This document shows, piece by piece, positions 7,701-12,522 of a stretch of DNA of 12,522 nt. A program made the translations under genes and the position numbers. Under the pieces are notes generated by a model. It saw nothing but the letters and a program-made list of their open reading frames with translations, searched no databases and was not told the DNA's origin. This stretch comes from Saccoglossus kowalevskii (taxonomy: Eukaryota > Hemichordata > Enteropneusta > Harrimaniidae). Within the stretch, counting starts at the first letter, position 1. Every line of letters begins with the position of its first letter. The DNA lies in assembly GCF_000003605.2 (NCBI RefSeq), contig NW_003142839.1, positions 32,771-45,292 of the forward strand. Reading direction: 5' to 3'.

Positions 7701-10456
7701 ATTTTTACTCTGAGTTTGACTGAATTGTCAACAATCTCATTGTGAGAATATACTTTACTCTAAAGTAGCGACATTTTAAATTAGTAAAATAACAGATTAG
7801 CTAAAAACAACAAGCTAACTAAAAAGACATGTTTTATGGTACATTTTTACATATTAACAACAATTTACAGTTGCACATATATTAGTGATATCAATAATAG
7901 AGCAGTAAATCATCCTTTGCCCAGTGTAGAACACTAACTGATCTGTGTACTAACATACCTTATACTTTGGTATGGTCCTTTATCTTCCCTTCCATACACT
8001 GAAGATGACGCATTGCATGCTATCTCATCAAATTTCTTTATGTTTATTCCTTCATGATCTGAAATGGACACAATCTTGTCTCAAACTCAAGTTGTATGCA
8101 TCAAAGAAAAGAGAGCACTATGATGGGCAATAAAATAAATGCATATTCATTTGAGATGTTCAGCACATAATGATATCTGTAATGAACACAATTACAATGA
8201 AGACAGGTTACAATTCAAGCTGATTCTGTGCTGCACCTCAAATGATAAAATACTAGTTCTGGGACCCACTTAATGCCACTTTTTTGCTGCATCTCAAATG
8301 ATAAAATACTAGTTCTGGAGCCCACTTAATGAAATCTCAACAGGCTGTGTGTAAAGTCATCAAAGAATGCATTATTGCTTAAATAACAACATTATGGTCA
8401 ACATAGCTCTGTAGATTATTGATAAAGTTTATTTGCAAAGGAGCAGTTTATATAGCTGTTGTCATGGTGAATGCACTGTTGAGGTTACAATCATTCCTAC
8501 ATTTTAAGTATCAAAGCGTTAATATCTGTTAGTTTTCAAGAAGATGATGACAATATACCGATAATCTTTTACAAAAAGTGACAAAACTTGATTATTAATG
8601 ATAAAGCTGACAGTGGCCCACCAAAAGAATCAAATACTCAATGTCAAAATACATTTCAAGACAAAGTTGGTAATATCATTTTTTTTCTCTCTCCTCAAAA
8701 AATTGAGAGTTGAACATAATAATAGAAAATTAAAAGCAGAGCTAAAATTTGTTTAAGCAATACAGTATATCTGTGAAACCAAGCAAAACAGTAGAACTAT
8801 ATCTGTGGAAACAGTATGTATGTAACCATGGCAATAGAATCCACATATTTATGTATGTGTGGAGACAGCAACAGGATAAGATGAGCAGTAAGTCAGTCAT
8901 AAAAACATACATTGCCATTTGAAGATTTCCATGCTCACCACCTTTAACTGTATAGCATCATACAGCTGTACATAGCTAGAAACATTCTTATTTGACTCAA
9001 TGATGACAAGTACACTCAGATATCTCAGCATTATTAACAGAAATAGAGATTTGTCATGATAATTATCTGATGCAACTGTTTAGTAAAAATTAAAATATTA
9101 CAAGGTCACATGCAAAGCAATATCACAAGTACAATACATAAATCAATAGAAAAATATAAGTACTATATTGAGGTTAGTGTCTAGGTAAGTACTTGGTGTG
9201 CAACAGTGAACAGACAGTTGGATGAAAACATCAGAATAGTAGAGAGCAAAATGGAAAGATTGAATATTACACGGAAGACAAATGCATGCAATGGGAGAGA
9301 AGATGGTTGAAAGGTATAAAATTGAGAGAGAGAGTTTGCAATGAGGAAAGTCAACATGAGTAGAGTTGGAGAGAGAGTTTGAAATGAGGAAAGTCAACAT
9401 AAGTAGAGTTAGAGAGAGAGTTTGCAATGAGGAAAGTCAACATGAGTAGAGTTGGAGAGAGAGTTTGCAATGAGGAAAGTCAACATAAGTAGAGTTAGAG
9501 AGAGTTTGCAATGAGGAATGTTAGCATGAGTAGAGTTGGAGAGAGAGTTTGCAATGAGGAATGTTAGCATGAGTAAAGTTAGAGAGTTTGCAATGAAGAA
9601 TGTTAGCATAAGTAGAGTTAGAGAGAGAGTTTGCAATGAGGAATTTTAGCATGAGTAGAGTTGGAGAGAGAGTTTGCAAAGAGGGATGTTAGATTGAGAG
9701 TAGAGCTAGAGAGAGTTTGCAATGAGGAATGTTAGCATAAGTAGAGTTAGAGAGAGAGTTTGCAATGAGGAATTTTAGCATGAGTAGAGTTGGAGAGAGA
9801 GTTTGCAAAGAGGGATGTTATCATGAGAGTAGAGTTAGAGAGAGTTAGCAATGATGATTGTTAACATGTGTAGAGTTAGAGAGAGTTTGCAATGAGGAAT
9901 GTTAACATGAGAGTAGAGGTAGAGAGAGCAGAGATGCAGAAATAAAATTTGATGATAAACCTAACACTGACAATTAAAAGATGTTAATATTAATGGTAGT
10001 TATGAAGCAATAAAAAGTGAGTATAAATGATATATAGTTACTATGAATTTAATCATCAGTGCAATAAGAAAGACCAGCTTGTTTGCTCTTACTGATGAGT
10101 GGAGATGATACTACAGTAGTCATGATTACAGAATGACAAGGAACTAAAGAGAGATACATTGTAATTAAATAAATAAAATTAGTAAGTAATTAAAACAGAT
10201 CTGTAAAGACAGAGAGATTTCATTATTAGTAATTTATAAAACACATGCATCTATCGTGCAAGGAAACAAAAAAAAAACATCTGCATAAGTGTGGTCTTCA
10301 GTGTGACTGTGATCACAAACCTTGGCATTTCTTGTCAGCTGCTGGACTGCTACCACTGGTAAGGTCTAGAAGTAATAAATCATGTATGTATAATAAAATA
10401 TCTACAACATAGATTAAGAATGATCACAGCTTACACACTTTTGGAACAGCAAATTC
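1648..10456 (-). CDS. DCTN1: Dynactin subunit 1 (p150Glued), C-terminal half, partial, multi-exon
   Basis: The joined exons encode about 366 residues, or 381 with the 45-nt cassette. p150Glued is the arm subunit of dynactin, which links cytoplasmic dynein to cargo and microtubules in the cytosol. Compared with the human protein recalled from knowledge, the reading aligns nearly gap-free. Landmarks are IQEGEYD (human MQEGEYD), MEGLGLKLE (AEGLGLKLE), [18 protein letters not shown] ([18 protein letters not shown]), [18 protein letters not shown] ([18 protein letters not shown]), [11 protein letters not shown] (PPSGIATLVSG), [10 protein letters not shown] (KDSPLLLQQI) and VVDITR (identical). The order is the end of the inter-coiled-coil domain, the CC2 coiled coil, a Gly/Ser/Ala linker, a second helical segment and the start of the C-terminal domain. 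All introns are GT-AG and all phases agree. The CAP-Gly domain and CC1 lie beyond the right edge. The last 75-80 residues and the stop lie beyond the left edge. There are no frameshifts or stops, so the gene looks intact. Confidence 0.95.
1798..2200 (-). other. DCTN1 intron
   Basis: A 403-nt GT-AG intron with donor GTATGT. It includes short CA-rich stretches near 1845. Nothing else is recognised in it. Confidence 0.85.
2201..2344 (-). CDS. DCTN1: DCTN1 exon, variable proline-containing region
   Basis: The 144-nt exon (phase 0-0) reads [40 protein letters not shown] and RRTNQVQK. The first half is divergent. It corresponds to the human stretch between AQMKASLASLPPLHVAKL and the QLLETLNQL helix. 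The [11 protein letters not shown] part matches QLLETLNQLST. The acceptor is TTACAG and the donor is GTATGT. Confidence 0.92.
2345..2676 (-). other. DCTN1 intron
   Basis: A 332-nt AT-rich GT-AG intron with donor GTAAGA. I see no repeat or open frame of note in it. Confidence 0.85.
2677..2810 (-). CDS. DCTN1: DCTN1 exon, second helical segment after the linker
   Basis: The 134-nt exon (phase 1 in, 0 out) encodes [20 protein letters not shown] and then [20 protein letters not shown], ending SQTK. It aligns to human GPGLVKDSPLLLQQ and [20 protein letters not shown], AQMK. The motif DSP-x-L and the HLKREN helix are conserved. The split Gly codon with the previous exon gives APGMSGG. The acceptor is CTTTCAG and the donor is GTAAGA. 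Confidence 0.96.
2958..3139 (-). CDS. DCTN1: DCTN1 exon, end of coiled coil 2 and linker
   Basis: The 182-nt exon (phase 2 in, 1 out) completes the split Arg and then reads [40 protein letters not shown] and a linker with [16 protein letters not shown]. It corresponds to human [34 protein letters not shown] and PPSGIATLVSG. The coiled coil ends around LNTLSK. The Gly/Ala/Ser-rich stretch after it is the flexible linker that varies among species. The acceptor is TTTTTCAG and the donor is GTATGT. Confidence 0.97.
3140..5279 (-). other. DCTN1 intron carrying the 42-bp minisatellite
   Basis: A 2.1-kb GT-AG intron with phase 2. About half of it is the minisatellite. The part nearest the 3' splice site (3140-3730) holds nothing recognisable. 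The 4760-5200 part is unique sequence, CA-rich near 4790-4850, with a small GCCCA-TTTT-TGGGC hairpin near 4950. Confidence 0.85.
3740..4752. repeat. 42-bp minisatellite, about 24 copies
   Basis: The unit is 42 bp, with some 39-bp variants. It is built from ACTGATACATTTTGTAATT, then a variable part such as CACAGTAAATATCATC or ACGGCAACTATCATTT, then ACTCACA. Because 42 and 39 are multiples of three and lack stops in some frames, long repetitive frames appear on both strands. On the minus strand the peptide unit is [14 protein letters not shown]. These frames are almost surely artefacts of the repeat, since the array sits inside a clean intron of a conserved gene. Variants alternate in higher-order groups. 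Confidence 0.95.
5280..5422 (-). CDS. DCTN1: DCTN1 exon, middle of coiled coil 2
   Basis: The 143-nt exon (phase 0 in, 2 out) begins [20 protein letters not shown], continues [19 protein letters not shown] and ends QQVSKKKE plus two bases of an Arg codon. It aligns to human [20 protein letters not shown] and AAKDADERIEKVQTRLEE. This is the best-conserved coiled-coil part of the window. Its acceptor is CATTACAG and its donor is GTAATA. An overlapping longer frame here is a shifted shadow of this exon. Confidence 0.97.
5484..6539. mobile_element. Non-autonomous DNA transposon with perfect 28-bp terminal inverted repeats
   Basis: The left end (ACCTTAGAAAGAGAGG..., 5484-5511) is the exact reverse complement of the right end (6512-6539), 28 of 28 bases. 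Further in, AAACAAACAACC near 5571 and GGTTGTTTATT near 6438 extend the inverted symmetry imperfectly. The interior of about 1 kb has no plausible transposase frame, so it would depend on a transposase made elsewhere. The 9-mer TGGTTTTAC lies at the left border (5477-5485) and just outside the right one (6543-6551). It may be a target-site duplication, but it is offset by a few bases. The superfamily is unresolved: a 9-bp duplication would suggest a Mutator-like element. The ends are intact, so the insertion may be fairly recent. Confidence 0.85.
5843..6330. repeat. Three decayed 200-bp repeats inside the transposon
   Basis: GCCCGTTTTC-like starts occur at 5843, 6043 and 6255, each followed by an AAAATAAAA run and a (T)GTTGTT or similar stretch. 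The first two copies are diverged along their full length of about 200 bp. The third has lost its middle and jumps from AAAACATCTG to TCGAAATTC, then TTTTTCTAAAC. They fill the core of the element between its subterminal regions. Confidence 0.75.
6694..6822 (-). CDS. DCTN1: DCTN1 exon, start of coiled coil 2
   Basis: The 129-nt exon (phase 0-0) starts [20 protein letters not shown] and goes on [20 protein letters not shown], then KLK. The core GLGLKLE and [11 protein letters not shown] match human GLGLKLE and IKELKKSLKIK. The residue pattern is heptad-like with many Lys and Glu, as expected for the antiparallel coiled coil near the dynactin shoulder. The acceptor is ACTTAG and the donor is GTAAGA. 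Confidence 0.96.
6823..7349 (-). other. DCTN1 intron
   Basis: A 527-nt GT-AG intron. It contains a run of 16 A at 7271-7286, which reads as poly-T in the transcript, and otherwise nothing recognised. Confidence 0.85.
7271..7286. repeat. A16 homopolymer
   Basis: An uninterrupted run of 16 A lies within an intron. No target duplication or retroposed body was recognised beside it, so I treat it as a simple repeat. Confidence 0.9.
7350..7443 (-). CDS. DCTN1: DCTN1 exon, junction into coiled coil 2
   Basis: The 94-nt exon (phase 2 in, 0 out) encodes [20 protein letters not shown] followed by [11 protein letters not shown]. It aligns to human [20 protein letters not shown] and EYDAERPPSK. The SC, NK and QEGEYD positions are kept. 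The short charged and proline-containing end corresponds to the hinge before CC2. The donor is GTAAAA and the acceptor is CTATAG. Confidence 0.95.
7444..7958 (-). other. DCTN1 intron
   Basis: A 515-nt AT-rich GT-AG intron with donor GTATGT and acceptor CTATAG. No repeat or other feature was seen in it. Confidence 0.85.
7959..8058 (-). CDS. DCTN1: DCTN1 exon, end of the inter-coiled-coil domain
   Basis: The 100-nt exon (phase 1 in, 2 out) reads [20 protein letters not shown] and continues [12 protein letters not shown]. It matches human [20 protein letters not shown] and YGTPSSSPYECL with no gap, keeping EG, the A-x-x-A-S pattern, YG and PY. The acceptor is TTTCAG and the donor is GTATGT. The segment belongs to the globular part preceding the second coiled coil. 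The split codon at its 3' end makes Arg with the first base of the next exon. Confidence 0.93.
8230..8331. repeat. Two-copy tandem duplication, 56-bp period
   Basis: A 46-bp segment starting GCTGCACCTCAAATGATAAA at 8230 recurs at 8286 with only a few differences, separated by a T-rich spacer. The near identity suggests a recent duplication. Confidence 0.9.
9322..9930. repeat. GA-rich 43-bp minisatellite, about 14 copies
   Basis: Units of 37-45 bp have the form GAGAGAGAGTTTGCAATGAG, then GAAAGTCAACAT or GAATGTTAGCAT, then GAGTAGAGTTG. Length differs mainly in the number of GA steps. Early units carry AAAGTCAAC and later ones AATGTTAGC or AATTTTAGC, so variants are clustered. The plus strand is strongly purine-rich. 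Minus-strand frames across it (repeats of the [15 protein letters not shown] type) are artefacts of the repeat. Confidence 0.95.
10321..10365 (-). CDS. DCTN1: DCTN1 candidate 45-nt cassette exon (phase 1-1)
   Basis: A 45-nt open stretch lies between an acceptor (TTATTACTTCTAG) and a weaker donor (GTTTGT). In the only frame that matches its neighbours it reads [14 protein letters not shown], with split codons at both ends. Because it is a multiple of three with the same phase on both sides, including or skipping it keeps the frame. Inclusion would place about 15 polar, flexible residues just before the HEG segment, where the human sequence I recall has none. The intron separating it from the 22-nt exon would be only 69 nt. 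A second frame is open but clashes in phase. It may be an alternative exon or a chance match. Confidence 0.4.
10435..10456 (-). CDS. DCTN1: DCTN1 candidate 22-nt microexon
   Basis: This exon encodes EFAVPKV plus the first base of a split codon. It follows a strong acceptor with a pyrimidine-rich run (TTTTGTCTGCTTTTAG) and ends at the good donor GTAAGC. Joined to the exon that begins at 8058, it gives EFAVPKV-Y-HEG. This aligns without gaps to human QLIAPLA-E-NEG, with the proline in register. The phase (0 in, 1 out) is exactly what the next exon needs. Such a short exon could be chance, but three independent signals agree: phase, splice sites and alignment. No exon further upstream was found in the window. 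Confidence 0.6.
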
Positions 10457-12190
10457 CTAAAAGCAGACAAAATTATTCATTTTAGTTGATGGTTTGACAT
10501 TTTGAGAAATAAACTTAGGTGTCATGATATTTTTCAAACCTAAACAGGGTTAAGTTCCAAGTCCATGTGTGGGCGTTGGCCGTTTAATGAGAGGAACTTG
10601 ACCATCCCAGAGGATACAGGCCAGGAAACATATGGGATTCTATTTATTTTAGAATACTTGGACTTCCTACAGGAACTCATAAAACTCATATTATGAGTCA
10701 AAGTTAATTAACCAGGCTTTACTTGAAGTCAAATATGGCAATGGGCAGTGGGAATATACCATTTAGAAATATTTTATTTGCTCTCCTAAATGAAAGCTAA
10801 TGTCCTTATGATTTACCAGCTGTGGCCTATTTAAGGGCTACTAATATTGTACTTCACATTACCAAAAAAAAAAAGAAGCATATTACATAAGGGTACTTGA
10901 CATTGTTTTTGAATTATGAACCTCTTATTACTTGCGCGTTGATAATTATTCTAATAAAAATCACAAGGTGAGTGTTTTTTCATGGGAACAAGTTTGGCTT
11001 TTAGTCATTTATTTTATGATCCCTGTCACACCACAACATATCAAGAATTTATATTGCTTTAAAAAATCCACATTTTTCTTTATTAGTTTTCTTTCTACAC
11101 TTTGCCCCCCCCCCCCAAATATGATCCACCATGTTTTGTAGTACCTGCATTTTAGGTAGAGTCGTGTTCACATTATAAATCAAAATATCGCAATAATATT
11201 AAAAATGGTTAAAAAGATGCTTTTGGCACAAAGCATCAAATTCTACTTAAAACAACAAATTTGTTTGAATTGCCTAAAGCCTCAACATATCATTAAAGAA
11301 AAAGTCATGTCTAACAAAATAATACTCCCAGATGAAAGAGCTCGGCAAATGTAAGAACATGCAATTTACAGCTTTTTCAAATCACATTTCATTCTCTAGA
11401 TATTTAACTTTTCATTCATTTATGTAGTCCACCATATTGATTCTTCAGCAAAGGAGTATGGGTAAAGTACGACTTCATATCCAGTTGTCAAAAATTGAAA
11501 AAATAATTTCATCCATAACTTCAAAAGTTGAACTTCAAATTAGCTGAAAATTTAGAACATGGTAGTATGCATGTTCCGGTGCCAAACATACATATAAAAA
11601 TAGTTGTCATGACAACAAAACTGTAAATATTAATTTTTGTGTTTTTCTACCAAATTTCCTTATATTGTATACAAATTATCAATGTGAGTAGGCTATATGG
11701 GTGATATATAACCAGTTGACCACAGAAAAGGGACAAAAAAGTGTAATTCTACTTTGAACATCTAAAATAATGATTTTTATTGTTTTTACATTTTTGGCAA
11801 TATCTTTATGTGTATTTGTAACATTATTGTAACATTATATACATGAGTAATATGCACACTGACAATATGAAAAAAATTGCATCACTATTTCTCACGTTAT
11901 AGATGAATACATTTTCTCAATTTTTCACAACTGTGGATATGATGTCGCACTTTACCTACAACCCTTTGCTAGAAAATAAAGATGGAGGAATATATTAATA
12001 CTGATGAAAAGTTGAATATCTGAAGAATGAAAAGTGATATAAAACAAGCCATGCATGGCACAGTCCCCGTTAGTTATCAAATTTAAGATATAGTTTTTTT
12101 TATAGTAATATTGCTGGAATATAACCATGACAGGAATATGATTTTTTAACATTAAAATGATTGACAGTTGTATCTGATCGTCAAACAAGA
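10457..12190 (-). other. Upstream DCTN1 intron, mostly featureless
   Basis: I searched the minus strand for the next exon, expected to encode a match to human CRKHLTWVVAVLQEV, and did not find it. The stretch is AT-rich. It contains a 7-bp-arm palindrome (ACTCATA-T-TATGAGT at 10684-10698), a run of 12 C at 11105-11116 and a slightly GC-richer part at 10540-10640 of unknown nature. Confidence 0.6.
11105..11116. repeat. C12 homopolymer
   Basis: An uninterrupted run of 12 C lies in an otherwise AT-rich intron. It is a simple repeat, and its exact length is prone to sequencing error. Confidence 0.85.
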
Positions 12191-12207
12191 ACAAGTCCAT
12201 ATTGAGA

Positions 12208-12522
12208 GATATTGCTCTGGAACAGCATTCAAAATCAGCCATTTTGATTACATGTATATAATATAACATGATGTATAACAAATATATAAAATTTAAATAT
12301 AATAAGTCAAAGCATTTAAGAGATATGGCTCTAGAAGCCCAATCATTAAAACAAAATGGCCGCCAGTCAGGCATTTTGAATCCAATCTGAAAAATAAAAT
12401 GACGAGCATCAGGAACCTGTAATGTCTAATGTATGTACCAAGTTTGAACGAAATCCACCCATAAATGCTTAATATTTGATGATTTTTTAGCACAAAAATG
12501 ACCACCATTCGGCCATTTTGAA
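12208..12522. repeat. Decayed dispersed repeat at right edge
   Basis: AGATATTGCTCTGGAA at 12208 recurs as AGATATGGCTCTAGAA at 12321. A GGCCATTTTGA-like motif recurs at about 12237, 12370 and 12511. ATGTATGTACCAAGTTTGAA (near 12430) followed by CGAAATCCA resembles the middle of the 162-bp core repeat at the left edge. It is likely another copy of a related element, cut by the window end. Frames on the minus strand here have no coding character. Confidence 0.6.

Larger units (their letters stand above)
8059..10320 (-). other. DCTN1 intron with two tandem repeats
   Basis: If the 45-nt cassette is skipped, this intron begins at 10434 and is about 2.4 kb long. It holds the GA-rich minisatellite and a two-copy duplication. 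The stretch 8340-9315 and the stretch 9935-10320 are AT-rich unique sequence in which I see nothing further. Confidence 0.7.

Noticed and set aside
9143-9636. Minus-strand Ser/Leu-rich frames that might be a secreted protein.
   Set aside because: They are translations of the GA-rich minisatellite and its edge, with no exon structure or start context.
10321-10365. Alternative frame of the 45-nt exon, [15 protein letters not shown], which looks like human [14 protein letters not shown].
   Set aside because: The human segment is already matched gap-free by the exon at 7959-8058, and this frame ends in the wrong phase for it. I consider the likeness chance, though an ancient exon duplication is not fully excluded.
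10932-11141. Plus-strand 69-codon frame ending in a proline run.
   Set aside because: The prolines come from the C12 homopolymer and the rest is AT-rich with no recognisable protein.
11952-12508. Two overlapping long minus-strand open frames near the right edge.
   Set aside because: Composition is AT-driven (many I, L, F, Y), with a repeated AISL motif that comes from duplicated DNA blocks. No domain is recognisable and no splice context fits DCTN1.

Overview
This window reads as nuclear DNA from an invertebrate animal. It is AT-rich and mostly non-coding, with small GT-AG spliced exons scattered among minisatellites and decayed mobile elements. The one gene I can identify runs on the minus strand, so transcription goes from high to low coordinates. 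It is the C-terminal part of dynactin subunit 1 (p150Glued, DCTN1). Eight exons between 8058 and 1648 join in perfect phase and align almost without gaps to the human protein through the end of its inter-coiled-coil domain, the second coiled coil and the start of its C-terminal domain. Two very small upstream exons, of 22 and 45 nt, are proposed from phase and splice sites. Exons further 5' and the last 75-80 or so codons with the stop lie outside the window. The species cannot be fixed from this sequence. A lophotrochozoan or an invertebrate deuterostome would fit the protein, and the repeat types seen are common in marine invertebrates.

Layout by coordinate. 1-505: the cut end of an element with 162-bp core repeats, then a CA-rich microsatellite and a strong stem-loop, the arrangement of pearl/Helentron-associated elements. 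506-1647: intron with a small GC-rich patch. 1648-3139: four coding exons with short introns. 3140-5279: intron holding about 1 kb of a 42-bp minisatellite. 5280-5422: exon. 5423-6693: intron holding a non-autonomous DNA transposon of about 1.06 kb with perfect 28-bp terminal inverted repeats and internal 200-bp repeats. 6694-8058: three exons. 8059-10320: intron with a short duplication and a 43-bp GA-rich minisatellite. 10321-10456: the two candidate microexons. 10457-12522: upstream intron, with a decayed repeat at the right edge that resembles the core repeat at the left edge.

Dynactin p150Glued is the large arm subunit of dynactin, the cofactor of cytoplasmic dynein. The part encoded here lies towards the Arp1 filament and shoulder, not the microtubule-binding CAP-Gly end. 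No bacterial-type system, CRISPR array, tRNA or rRNA gene was seen. The most interesting points are the microexon pair, the intronic transposon, and repeat arrays that give the pre-mRNA many copies of 5'-splice-site-like or CU-rich motifs.
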